Assembly (NCBI GenBank): GCA_021234155.1
Contig: JAJEKV010000039.1
Coordinates: forward strand, 5,376,745 to 5,440,744
DNA: 64,000 nucleotides
Reading direction: 5' to 3'
Source of the DNA: Isoetes taiwanensis
Lineage: Eukaryota; Streptophyta; Lycopodiopsida; Isoetales; Isoetaceae
Positions 46,868 through 57,984 of this stretch are shown in pieces (the stretch's first letter is position 1; each line of letters starts with the position of its first letter). The translations under genes were made by a program, and so were the position numbers. The notes below the pieces were generated by a model that saw only the letters and a program-made list of their open reading frames with translations, had not been told where the DNA came from and ran no database searches.

Positions 46868-47099
46868 TTGAATTTCCTTTTTTTTTTTAATTGGTCCAGA
46901 AGAGCTCCTCACAGGTTCATACAACAATCTTCTTTACAAAGCTCCTTTGGCCACGCTACCACACTTCATAGTATAGAGCTCCTTAATCTACGGCATCCCC
47001 GCTTCCTTTTCTCATGCCCTGCAGCCATTATAAAACATAATCTGAGTGGCTATTGCGCTTGATTGTAGCCATAGCTATAGCGCTTGAACTGTGGTTAAG

Positions 47100-47475
47100 A
47101 GGGCGATTAAAGCCTGAGTTCTGGCTACTCTATACAACTTCGTTAAAGCATTCATGGTCTTTGCAAAGCCAGCCTACTGCAGTCATCACACCTGTATGGA
47201 ACATATTTTGACTATAAAATGCAATATCCAGAAAGAACCAAGTTGTATCTGGGGTCTCTAGTTGTATATCTATGACCAAGACCTTGCCCATGCAGTGGCA
47301 TTCTCTATGTTGAGTTGAACCAGAGTAGTGTATCTGGCTGCTTCTGACATCCTCATTTGCCAATAGAAAAGTCAGAGCTGCTGGAACTGCTCCACCCATG
47401 AAAATAATTCTCCATGCAAAGTCAGCTTGTGGGGTAGTAGATAGAAGACGATCTTCGTGCAAGCATAGCATTCAA
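47100..47475 (-). pseudogene. PHT1-type phosphate transporter relic
   Basis: On the minus strand TPQADFAWRIIFMGGAVPAALTF matches the end of the cytosolic-facing half of PHT1 phosphate/H+ symporters. The neighbouring frame gives YWQMRMSEAARYTTLV, and the first frame resumes with GKVLVIDIQLE and WFFLDIAFYSQNMF (a following membrane helix). Two compensating frameshifts and missing sequence (the large central loop is shortened) make it a pseudogene. Intact PHT1 proteins have 12 membrane spans. Confidence 0.75.
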
Positions 47476-48044
47476 GGGGTCCCTATTCGCATCTGCAAAA
47501 GGCTCTATATAAAGAGAAGAAAAATTTAGAGAAGGTTCCGTTGACAGTCATGAATTAACATCTTGTGGATTTTCATGCTGTGGGATTCACATATTCGGTC
47601 CTTCCTGTTTCTGCTGATGCAATACTTCTGTGAAAAAACAAGAACCCTGAAAAGAAAACCCTAATACCATTGGAAGATCCGGCATATTCAATGTTCCTAT
47701 AACTCATTTTGGCAAGAGGGCTCTCTTCATCGACTGTTTGATCCAAGACTTGGCCAAGAACTGTTTGATCTAAGACTATTTGAAGAGAAGAGTTGCGGGA
47801 CGGATTGCTCTGCAAAAAGGTGCACGCACAAATATTTGCTTTGCTTTTGTCAATGGCTCACCTAAAAAAAAAAAAACGCTATTTTACAATATAACTTTTT
47901 TTCAATTTTTTTTTTTTTGTAAAATCATTTGCCAATGTAATGGCAAGATCATATATAAGAATGGAAATAGTAATTTTATTATTCTTGCTTTACCTTACTC
48001 ACTCAGCCATGTTTTCCAAATTTTATACCAATAAATATACCCAA
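47476..48044. other. No gene recognised
   Basis: This is low-complexity DNA with A and T runs near 47865-47920. The sequence up to the LTR start at 48045 has no coding signal I recognise. Confidence 0.3.
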
Positions 48045-50677
48045 TGTGACGTTCCATGTAAGTATACGGTATACGTATAGCTAACCTAACACGTCATCAA
48101 GGTATTAGAACCATTGAGGACTAACCTATACGAGGGTTATTGCAATTAACCTAATCTAAATAGAGTAAGTAATAGTATTAATTAGTAAAATAGGCTAATT
48201 AGAGTGCGCCACTTGGCCTAATTCGATTGACCATGGGCAGTTTGCCATTTTTTGGTGGCAAATTGAGCTCCCAGCCCAATTCTACCCTAAATTCGAGTTT
48301 GGGAAGAGTTGAGGGAGGAAGGAGCTGTTGCAACCTAACACCTGACCAGTTCATTAGATGTTCTTCGAGACAATGGGTCCAGCCAAGACACAGATCAATC
48401 CTTAGGTAGTTGTGTGCTATTCTAACCCTTGTTTGCGTAGATGGATGATTGGATTCTATTCTATGATCTACTTATGATGATAATGGATGTCTGTATCTGA
48501 TTACTGTTTCTCTTTCTGTTCCTCTTTCTGTTCCTCCTGTGTGTTGTGTTGGATTAAGGGGGGGTAGAGACCTAAAGGCTATCTAGATTTAGTGATGCTG
48601 ATACAATTCAATGCTTATGGAAAACTAACAACTGAACAACAACATCTTATTTGAAGATCAAGATCCAAGATCATCATATATACCACAGACAAATACATTG
48701 ATGCACGTTTAACCACCCAACCGGGTCCACAGGATTATGGCAATCATCTGGCAACTGACTCAGCAAACAGTATCTGGCTACTCCGCATAGACCATGAGCA
48801 AACAATATCTGGCTACTCCGCGTAGACCATTGGGCAAAGACAATATCTGGCTTATTGGCCCTCTAGGCTAGTCTAGCTACTCCACGTAGCCACACATCAT
48901 AAAAGCAATTGCAGATCTGTGAAGTTGCTATGGCAGTAATCTGTGACCCCTTGTCACATTTTCGGCCATTACTCTCTCATACAAATGAATTACAGAATGT
49001 GCTGCTCCAATTCGGAAACTAGACTCCGAGACGGTTCCGATGAGCTAACGATCGCTTCAATTGGAGGGTCAAAGCATGGAGGTGGGGGACACTTTTTGTG
49101 TCAGCGACACATGGTGCTTAGGGGGTGCTTTCCGGAGCTATTTTCTTTGTATTTTTGAAAAATATTTTTCTTTTATTTTTTTGATATTTTTTCCTGAAAC
49201 GCACTTATATTACGCCTTGGAATACAAAATTTCAGCTTCATCGGAGTTATAGAAAAAAAGATAAAAATAAGTAAAATTTCCTACATTAGGTGCTTAGGGG
49301 GTGCTTGGCTGGCGCAAAAATGCCCCCCAGCTCCATGCTTTGACCCTGGAGCTCTGGTTGCGGAGATATGTCCAACTGAAGTTTTGGTTCTATTTATAGA
49401 TCTCTCTGCGACTTTGGCCTTTTTAAACATGCAGTTGCCTTTTTCTTTTTTTTTTTTTTTTTTTTTTTTTTGAAGAACAGTTGCCTTTTTCTCAAAATAT
49501 CTCCTTGCCTTTAATTAGATTATAGGACTTATCATCGGATATTATCTATGGCCTTTTTGTGCGAAATAGTCCGCCCCTTTTGCGTGATCATTGATTCCCC
49601 TTGATATCTCTCCAACCAATGGTTCTTGACCCCATCCTAGATATCACAACCTTGCCATAGTTCCACAACTTTGCCATATTTTGCCATGCCCCATAACCCT
49701 GGCGCCGTGGACCACTCCCTCGTACTTGCCTCCATATCAGATGCTCCTAGTTAGAACCCCTTAGATCCCATTAATTGCAGCCTGTGCATAAGATCCCACC
49801 TGGCTGTGGATGCTATGATGTGATTCAGCACTAAATAACGAGTATGATGACGAATCGGAGGTGGGGTCCTACCTGCGCGGCTACAGGACTCCTATAGTGT
49901 GCTAGGCTTATAGTCGGTCACAGAGAGGGCCGGGTATGGGTCTGACACTCCCTGGGTCGCAGGTGACGTGCCTATATGGACGCCCTGGACTCGAACGGGC
50001 AGGTGAGCCCGCCTTTAGATTTAGGGAAGTAAGTCGGGTACGGACACGGGGTCACTGATATGGCACCGGTTCTCTAGCACACCCAGGAACCCATCATACT
50101 CAGGGAGGGGACGCTTCTCTAACCTGCCTCATCAGACCAGGGAGATGTAACTCAGAGTAGTTCCATAGGGTGATTCCATGGGATTGCATCTTCGGAAGGC
50201 TACAACCACGCCATAGCATGATCCAGCCTATCTACAAAGTGTGCACAGGAGGGGTGGATGGAATGGACTACCCTAGCCATTGTTCTATGCCAGCCAATGC
50301 CATGTTATACCTCTGTCTGCTGTTATTCGGAAGCCTTGACTGTCAGTCGACCCCCATGACTCAGACCCGGGTTGAAGCCCTTATTTATGGTGTTCTTCCT
50401 TTGTTATGTTGGTGTTCTGTTGTATTCTTATGGATGATGATGGGCCACCTGGTATATTATTTATTTTGCTAACATTGTATATACGCTTCCGCCATATAGG
50501 ATTCCCATAGAAGGCGTGGGACGAATGACACCTCCGTGTCCTTCACCCAGACACTTGCCCATCACAAGTGGTCCGAGTCAAACGGAGGGCCTTTCTATGG
50601 TGGTATAGTCGCCATGGAAGAGGGGATTTCCCATATCTGTATGATGGGAACATCGTATAGAGCCGGGGAGCGTCACA
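48045..50677 (+). mobile_element. 5' LTR of the histone-H3-bearing retrotransposon (locus B)
   Basis: This LTR begins TGTGACG (48045) and ends CGTCACA (50677), a perfect 7-bp terminal inverted repeat with the TG...CA ends typical of LTRs. One base later lies TGGTATCAGAGC, a tRNA-Met primer site, which fixes its identity as the 5' LTR. Without the nested insertion (48599-49739) and its duplicated 5 bp it is about 1.49 kb. It shares most blocks with the solo LTR ending at 46202. No matching 3' LTR was found downstream in the window. Confidence 0.85.
48599..49739. mobile_element. Nested solo LTR inside the 5' LTR
   Basis: 1141 bp start with TGATA and end with TATCA (TG...CA, 5-bp inverted ends). 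They are flanked by GATGC at 48594-48598 and 49740-49744, a 5-bp target duplication. The homologous LTR at about 45290 lacks this block. No coding frame and no primer site are present, as expected of a solo LTR left by recombination. Confidence 0.82.
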
Positions 50678-50678
50678 A

Positions 50679-50690
50679 TGGTATCAGAGC
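50679..50690 (+). promoter_or_regulatory. Primer binding site (tRNA-Met type)
   Basis: TGGTATCAGAGC is the standard plant LTR-retrotransposon primer site complementary to the 3' end of initiator tRNA-Met. It sits one base after the LTR's CA end. Confidence 0.9.
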
Positions 50691-51254
50691 ATGAATTGGG
50701 TGGACCAGATCATTGCACTGGCCATGTTCTAACTCAATAGAACGTTAAGTAGTTGGAGACTCTAACCTAAGGAAATTTCCTAGAATCCAGCAATTAGGAT
50801 GATTGATGGCCAAATTTGTGCTAACAGTGTTGGTTGAGAGGGTAAATCTGAAAGTATGAAGGTTCCAGAGGTCATAACTTCCTCTAGGGAGTTCGGATCG
50901 GAGAAATTCTTGTTCCATCGCATCGGGGGCCTCTAAATTAGGCTATGACACCTTCCAACCAAGTCACCAGTATCTCCACATGGCCAGAAACCCTAAATCA
51001 GCGCACTTAGGAAAAAAGTGATTTCTTTTGCGATTCTAAAGCTAAAAAACCCCACGTGTGCTGGTTTGACCGCGCGTTGACTACCACTTAAAAAAAAAAT
51101 AGACACATTAAAAGTGACGTGAGTTTTTAAGTTTTGGGATTTAATTGTTTTTTTTTTTGCATTTAACCCCGCTCAGCAGCGTCCTCCGCCTGCCATAGCC
51201 GGCGGAACAGCCCGTATCTGCCATAGCCGTTGTACTAGATTCGGTCTGCCATAG
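50691..51254 (+). other. Retrotransposon leader region, non-coding
   Basis: This lies between the primer site and the first ORF. It contains A and T runs and three copies of a TGCCATAGCCG-like motif near 51193-51250. No coding frame is supported. Confidence 0.45.
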
Positions 51255-51263
51255 CTGGCTCCT

Positions 51264-52142
51264 GTGTATTACTTTGATGCCCTCACCCCTGCTTTGCCTA
51301 CTGTTAAGCTATGGCCCGCATCAAGGGAACAACAAAGCTACTCTTCATGCAATGTTTCTCAGCTCTTTGCAGAACTCGGCCGTCGTCTCGGCGACACGCC
51401 AGATGGCCCTGCCAAGGTCGAGCTCCTCCTAGAGCAGCTAGTCCAGCGGTTCGTGGAGGGAGACAGAAGTCTTTATCCTATATTCCACCTTATTGAGCGG
51501 TTTTTGTTAAAACTTAATGTTGAGGGAGAGAAATACACCCTCGTGGAGCAAGAAGATCAAGTCTTAACCCTTGTTCATTACTACCCTCCGGACTTGCCCG
51601 AAGATGCTGCTCTTGCTGATGCGCACCGGGAAGCTGAAAGAGTTATGGCCATGGCACAAGAGGAAGACGCCCGGCAGATTGCGAGCGGGGATCCAACTGT
51701 TCGAGGGAGGGAATATCTCTACTTAGGAAGAGGAAGAGCCATAAACCTGGGAGATAATTTTACGTTGCCCCCGTATTATTATGATGAGGAGGCCCAAATT
51801 TTTATTTGGGAGGATATACCGGCACCCTTCACAGAAGAGGATCTCTTGCGGGTTGAGCTCGACATGGTGGCCCGACCCGAGAGGTATCTTGCAGAGATCT
51901 GGAGATGGATAGAGATACGCCTGTTACGAGAGCAGCACGCCGAGCAAAAAGCGGCATGGCTAGTAGAAGAGCAGGCAAGGAAGACTGCTGAGGAGCCCGC
52001 CAACCGCACCATACAACGGAAGCGGAAGACCACTAATCCTACAAGCTTGGGCCCTCAGTACAAAACCAGCCTCCAAGCGATAGGTGGCATAGCAAAGGAG
52101 AAGGGGGATACGCGTCGTGAGACACTAGTTCAGCAGGCCTGA
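51264..52142 (+). pseudogene. Locus B ORF1 N-terminal part, fused in frame to histone H3
   Basis: A 292-codon open frame lies in the gag position of the retrotransposon. It has no gag, zinc-knuckle or protease motif that I recognise. It includes a Tyr/Pro/acidic block (PPYYYDEEAQIFIWEDIPAP), two Glu/Arg-rich probable coiled coils (near residues 117-140 and 220-245) and a basic nuclear-localisation-like IQRKRKTT near 252. It ends in TGA and the same frame continues straight into the H3 core. Just before the TGA, KTSLQAIGG resembles the H3 tail (QTARKSTGG). The open frame has no ATG at its upstream end; an ATG at 51311 in another frame (MARIKGTTK) could be the old start, implying an early frameshift. 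Confidence 0.5.
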
Positions 52143-52496
52143 CACCCGGCCACTGGAGGCAAGACCCTTCATCTTGTACCCCCACCTCGTCAGAGGAAGC
52201 CCCACAGATTCAGACCGGGAACAGTGGCCTTGCAGGAGATCCGAAAGTATCAAAAGTCGACGGAGCTCCTATTGCGGAAGTTACCTTTCCAACGGCTCAT
52301 CCGAGAAATTGCTCAACAATTCAAGACGGACCTGCGGTTCCAAATCCATGCCATTCTCACCTTGCAGGAAGGTGTCGAAGATTACCTCGTCGCTCTCTTC
52401 GGCGATGCCAATCTTTGCGCCATACATGCTAAACGCGTGACTATTATGCCAAAGGATTTGGCTTTGGCACGTCGGATTCGCGGGGATCGTAACTAA
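52143..52496 (+). pseudogene. Histone H3 core domain inside the retrotransposon
   Basis: In frame with 51264-52142 across one TGA, this reads HPATGG, then an eight-residue insert-like stretch, and [19 protein letters not shown]. Next come [19 protein letters not shown] (alpha-1), LRFQ (loop 1 and start of alpha-2), [20 protein letters not shown] (alpha-2), [14 protein letters not shown] (loop 2) and [12 protein letters not shown] (alpha-3), ending at TAA 52494-52496. It covers the complete H3 histone fold at about 80% identity to plant H3 by eye. Changes cluster in early alpha-2 ([13 protein letters not shown] against SSAVMALQEASEA). The TGA sits where H3 has Arg26, so a CGA-to-TGA transition is the simplest cause. 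Whether it is translated is unknown. Confidence 0.88.
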
Positions 52497-52668
52497 ATCC
52501 CCCATTTTGTAATGCATTTGTATTTTTTTTCATGTACCTAAGTTTTTGTATTAATACGATGTTGTATATTATCGGCTATCCGTATTACTGTCTGTTCCTT
52601 AATGCAAACCACACACATTGTTCCTTGGCCTTCTATACTTTTCTTCCTTCTCCTCCCATTAAGCTGCT

Positions 52669-53417
52669 ATGGATTACGCCAAGCGCCACCAGTGGTACCA
52701 GGATGGAGAGCACTGGGATTCCCAGGTCCCATTCGAGCTTCTCCACCAATATTTGTTGCAGGAGGTGGATCTCATCACGAATATGGAGGCTCACCCTGAT
52801 TATGCAGATTTCTTGGAGTTTTATACCCAAGAAATGGTTCCAAAATGTCGGCCTTATGGAGACCCTCCTCAGTTATATCTTGACAGAGATATCCTCGTGC
52901 AGATGTTAGGCGATGATCGACACGCTGAGGACACTCTCTGTGGCATTCAACGACGGGCCAAGCATGCTCCCATTCTTCACTTTGGCCATCAACAAACCTA
53001 TTTTGAGGTCCGCTTTGCCTTGGCCATCCTTATATACCAACATGTAGAGGCTGACTCTACTCCATCGAAAAAAGGGAAGTTGCCTATTTCTACTGATCCT
53101 GAAGAAGAAGAGCGGATTAGCCATACAGATTTTACCCATTAGCCACTGAAATGCCCATGCACTGGATCCAGGGCTATAAACTCGCCCGACTAGATGGGCT
53201 TTCGACGATCCTTCTCAACAATCAGGAGTATCTGCTGCTCGAAGATATCCTGTGGGCATACTATGTTATCGCCGATTCCCGACATGTGAAGAAAGAGGAG
53301 ATCCTGTACGAGCTAGCTGAGTACTGTCAAGGCGATTTCCTTCATTTTTCACCCCCTGAGTATCCACCCCAGATCCAGCAGTTGCTCAGGTTCCATCCAG
53401 AAGATGGAAGGTCGTAG
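52669..53417 (+). pseudogene. Locus B protein X (two frames), homologue of locus A protein X
   Basis: The ATG at 52669 opens 157 codons (MDYAKRHQWYQDGEHW ... VDLI, MVPKCRPYGDPPQLYL, LAILIYQHVEADSTP) to a stop at 53142. The next frame (53151-53417) continues with WIQGYKLARLDGLSTI, NNQEYLLLEDILWAY, KKEEILYELAEYC, FLHFSPPEYPPQI and ends DGRS. One frameshift near 53140 probably split a protein of about 245 residues. The order of blocks parallels 26250-27150. It begins 172 bp after the H3 stop on the same strand, so it is likely the next gene of the same element. No known family was recognised. Confidence 0.5.
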
Positions 53418-54770
53418 GCATGCCTAGATGCTTCTTCAGGGTACACCGGTCCCAAGTATTGACTTTTTCAGGTGGTCGTAGGCATGTCTAGATGCTTGCC
53501 AAACAGGGACAGCAGAGTTCAGACTACAGTAAGGCACCGCAATGTTATGCTCCAAATCCGACAGATGCAGGCATGTGCAAGTAGATATTCGCAATATTTT
53601 CCTATTCAAGAGTTGTTCAGATGCTCTATTGTTTATGAATCAGACGCCTTTTCCAGTGAATGGCATTAGATAAGAATCCCTTCCAGTGGAGAAGTCAAGT
53701 TTCGAATCCAAAATCCCCAGGACTCCTAATCTAAATGATTACTTTACTTTGGCTGCATTCAGATGTAACAAATCTAGATTTGGGTTTTGGATGTCTATCC
53801 TAAAAGGCAAAAAGTATGCGTCCATGCATGTCAGAGAGAAGGCATGTTTTCGCAGCTATGATGTTTGCAAAGTCTTTCTTGTTTGATTTGCAACTGTGCA
53901 ATGGATCAAGCATATTTATTGCTCAATGTTTTATGAAACAACCAGGTATATTCCAGGTATGTATGGATCTACATCAAGTTTTTTGGCTCTTTTGTTCATG
54001 TTTCTCTTTAAATGACATAAAGAATTTATAAAGGGAGCAAGTTTCGCTTTCTGAATACTCTAAAGAAAGAATATTCTTGGAGCTTGACAGAGTATGAGCA
54101 AGTACTAATGTTGGAAACCGTTTAATTGGCTCTTGCGTATAATTTCTATAGCAAAGCCTGCTCTGCCGCACAAATCAGCTTTCTCATTTGATTGTAGATG
54201 GGGACTAGAAACATTTAGGAGAAGGCCTCTTTTTGAAGCCAGCCTTGTCAAAATGCTGCATAATGACGCTTATGGCTGAAGAGGTCTTATTTCAAGTTGA
54301 TCGTGCCTGTGGTTCCTGGATATGGGATGTGTGACGTGACATGTTAGTGAGCTTATAGAGAATCTTTGAAGAGGCCTAATATCAGATTCGGTGAGATGGA
54401 TCATTTTATATCTAGAACTTGGCCACTTTCACAATTCAAACCACCTTCTACTTTAAAATGTCCTGAATTCGTCAAAACTTTTGGCTATCGCCTCTTTAGA
54501 AACCGGACTATGCAAGTGGTAGATATTGATGTACCTCTTGAGAAAACTGTTATTGTGCTAGATATTGATGTACTTGAATAATCCAAAATTTATGGAAATC
54601 TACTTTGTAAACCACATTATTTATCGTTTTATTTACAGATAATGTGTAATGTTGTTGGAAATCTACAGTACACCACATTGTTATCGTTCTATTTACATAT
54701 ATGTGTAATGTATATACTTTCTTTACCTATGTTTGTTGCTTTTGTTAGCAACCAACATATAAGTACCATA
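53418..54770. other. Downstream of locus B; no pol or 3' LTR found
   Basis: A short tandem duplication of GTCGTAGGCATGYCTAGATGC lies at about 53411 and 53475. Beyond it there are only short frames. None resembles protease, reverse transcriptase, integrase or the LTR, so the element is 3'-truncated or lacks pol. Confidence 0.4.
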
Positions 54771-56715
54771 TTAACATTCATTAACACAAATCATTACACC
54801 CAACACATTTAAATTAAAATCCCCCTGAAATTCCGTTTGGTTTGAGTGCATATTCACTCGAAGGGTGATGTAAGGCAATGAGAGCTCTAAATTCATATAA
54901 TACGTACGAAATTAACACCATTTAATATATTGCCTCAAACCTTATAGTATTTTGCAAATCTCATCATAAATATATGCAAGAATTCATTAGTTAGAGAAAT
55001 TTAGAATTCTCATTTGACTTGAAATAGGTTGTAGTGCCCATATAAATCGCTAAATACCCTCCATGCAAATGTCATTGGTCAAGAAAAAACATTCAAAAAT
55101 GGTTGGATAAATTGCCATTGCGATCTTCTTTACCATGAAAGACCACTATATGAACTTTTTAAGGCAATTTCATACAACATCGTGTAATAATTGTCACAAA
55201 TTTTATGCATAGTGGGCTCGCAAAGATCGCCACTGCGATTTACCCGAAATGGAAATGTGTGCATATTGGGCATGGATAAAATAGCTTGTTTATTTTTGCA
55301 TTTATAGAATCTATATAAAATTATAAACCTTGCCCAGTAATAGAAATTATTAATATGTACAAACATACAACTTATAAAAAAAAACTAAATTTGTGCTCAA
55401 CAAAATCGTTGTGGCGATTTTGCTGAGCCAACCTATACCTCTCTATGCTTTTTTATGCTCAGATAAATTGCCATGGCGATTCACTGGAGCTAGAATTCAC
55501 CTTAAAGTAGTCCTGAGCAAAATTATACGGTCTGTTAATGTTTACGACACTCTTCTTATATGGCTAAATTTTATTCTTGTTGTTTCTAAGACAGGAGAGA
55601 TGGCAGATACAAAGCTTCCAGAAGAGAGCACCAAGACATATTAGATAGTCAGTCGCTAGAATTAAAAGCTATAATTATTTGCCACATGCCAATTGATAAA
55701 CAAAAAAAGCTCAAATGGTATTTTTCCACAAAAACAGGGATAGAAGCAGCTCCCTAATAGATTCACAAATCAAAATAGCAGGGGAAGCAAAACAGAAGCA
55801 TAGAAACTACTTAAATCTATCCCTTCTTCACATGATCCCCATTCCATTACTCCTAATGCAGAATAGATGGCCCAAAAGGAAATGAAGCATTTAGAATATA
55901 AGGCTCTCATAGCCAACTGACTACTCTGATATCCAAATAACAGGATAGCAAAAACAGGACCGTAACTAGCCAATATTCATCTCCTCGAGAAATAAGGCTA
56001 CAGATCTGGTTCAGAAAATCCGACAGACACATATTATGTATGCCTGAATAAGCCTTTCCCTTATATGCGAGGGAAATTTTCTGCAAAGAATACATGCTTG
56101 CTGCTGAAAACACCCACTCTGCCCATGGCCATGTCTCTTCTCAAATCGCCTTCTCTACCATGGCCGCCTCTCCCTGCTCCACAAAATTCCGCCCGCAATA
56201 AACTCCACGGTCCAAGCCAAAACTATTGCTATGGCAACCTCCGGCTATGGCAACCTATTCCAGGCCGGAACTAGGGTTATAACGACAACGACCCCAACTA
56301 TGGCCGATGACCTCCTATTTGAGCTTGGAGCTTGGAGCTCGGAGCTTCTTATTGTCAAGCAGTATGGCCGCTGCCAAGCTAGAGGATCAGGTATTTAGGT
56401 ATAATTTTTATCTTTCTTATTCAAATTTCAAATTGTCCTGCCCAACATTGGGCGGGACAAGTCTGAATTAAAGTTGAATCACTTTTTGCTTGTGGTGGGC
56501 CTGGACGGGGTGGGCTCAAAATTCTCAAAATCCTGCTGTTTTATCAATATAATTAATTCGTGCTTGTATACAAAAATTTGTACAAGCATACCCCACAAAC
56601 GAGGATCACTATCTATGATCTATATCGAGGAATAAAGGGCAAATATGCCCATCCGACAGCTCTCAATGCCCGGAGTCACCCCCTGTGAATATGCACCTAA
56701 ATCCCCATTTTCACT
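54771..56715 (-). mobile_element. Inverted, split copy of the 7931-8386 foldback element
   Basis: 54771-54990 matches the reverse complement of the right half of the 7931-8386 element (AACACATTTAAATTAAAATC, CATATTCACTCG, CTCAAACCTTATAGTATTTT). 56575-56715 matches the reverse complement of its left half (TACCCCACAAACGAGGATC, GGGCAAATATGCCCATCCGA, GTGAATATGCACC). About 1.58 kb of unrelated DNA (54990-56575) separates the halves, indicating a later insertion. Confidence 0.6.
54991..56574. other. Insertion splitting the foldback element; no gene recognised
   Basis: This contains four scattered copies of a palindrome-like AAATYGCCATGGCGAT motif (55105, 55215, 55405, 55470) and unassigned frames. 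The ends of the inserted unit were not resolved. Confidence 0.35.
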
Positions 56716-57950
56716 CTATACAGAAGTACCAACTCCAAGGGGAAAGCCGATGTATATGCAAAAGGGCCTTGATAAATCAATATTTGATAATACAAGACAT
56801 TTATCGCGGCGGCCTTGGTCGCCGCGAACATCTTTTTTGTTTGATTTGTGCAAAAAAATACCTAAAGTACGAGATACTCAGTGCGAAAGAACAAAAAATG
56901 CATTGATGTAGGATTTTTTAGACTAGAGTTTAGACGTCGAAAAAGTTCATCAAACTTCTTATGGTACATTGGCACCAACTTGAGATGTACCTTAAACTCA
57001 AAGAACCATTAGAGTTGGGAAGAAGGCTAGATAGATGGATTTGTGTTACTTTAATTATAGTAATTTGAATTTCCAGCATGCTAATTTAATTTGTATTAAT
57101 ATATGAATCTTACATTGTGATAGGAAGAATTCGCGTCGCGGCAAGTCCATAGGACATCATTAAAGAGATTGATTGTACCCAAATGATAGAGTTATGCTAC
57201 AATTTTTACGTCTACATCAAGATATTTTGCGTAGCCATCCTCTAGACCATTAGGCGCACAATATGGCTTTTGATAATGATAAGCCACTTTTATTGCTACA
57301 GAAAAAGAGAGAACGAATAATCTTCCAGATAGTATACTGAAATACGTTGACAAATCATGGAGTTTAGATGGAAGAAACCTTCTCACTGAGAATAGACACT
57401 ATTTTGGAATTTAACTTATATAGAATAGAATAGACATAAGCAACCTTCTTAAGGGTTTTTTTTTTCTTATATCAGAGCGTACCAGTATGCCTGCGAAGGC
57501 ATTCCATTGAAAAATAATATGGATGTTAAAGAATTGCATGTTAACTTCCCATTACTGATTTGATATGATGCCAAATGAACTTATGAGCGAACAGGAATTA
57601 TACACAAGAAAACGAATGCCAATGAAGATACAGGTCTCAGTGAATGGCTAAGAAGAAAAAGAATGATCATTAGAGCTAGTAATATACATAGAAGATTTAA
57701 AGATGTAAATAAAAAAAGTATTAGCACTAGAGAGGCTTTTCCCTATAGAAAATGGAGAAGAATATCAAGTATATTCCAAGTATTGTCCAGTAAGTTGATG
57801 CACTTCCCAAGTATACAAGAATGGCATTTAAAGGCCAAAGCTTTATGGTTAAATCATGTAAACTCCACAAACCCCACAACACAATCATGTCAAAATAAGC
57901 GGCATGCTAATTTGATATGTGTTAATATATAAATCTTACATTGTGCATCC
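56716..57950. other. No gene recognised
   Basis: AT-rich DNA with short frames only. TAGAATAGAATAGA near 57419 is the complement of the LINE tail repeat seen at 780-799, but no LINE coding sequence adjoins it. Confidence 0.3.
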
Positions 57951-57984
57951 CTTATTGGTCCCTGATAGGAAGAATCCACGTCGC

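Noticed and set aside
51311-51345. MARIKGTTK at an ATG in a second frame, reminiscent of the H3 start MARTKQTARK
   Set aside because: It is eight hundred bases from the H3 core and out of frame with it. Five matching residues in nine is too little to claim a split H3 tail. It is mentioned only as a possible old start of the fusion ORF.
57416-57435. TAGAATAGAATAGA as a second LINE tail on the minus strand
   Set aside because: No LINE coding sequence or matching 3' untranslated region adjoins it. Short pentamer repeats are common.
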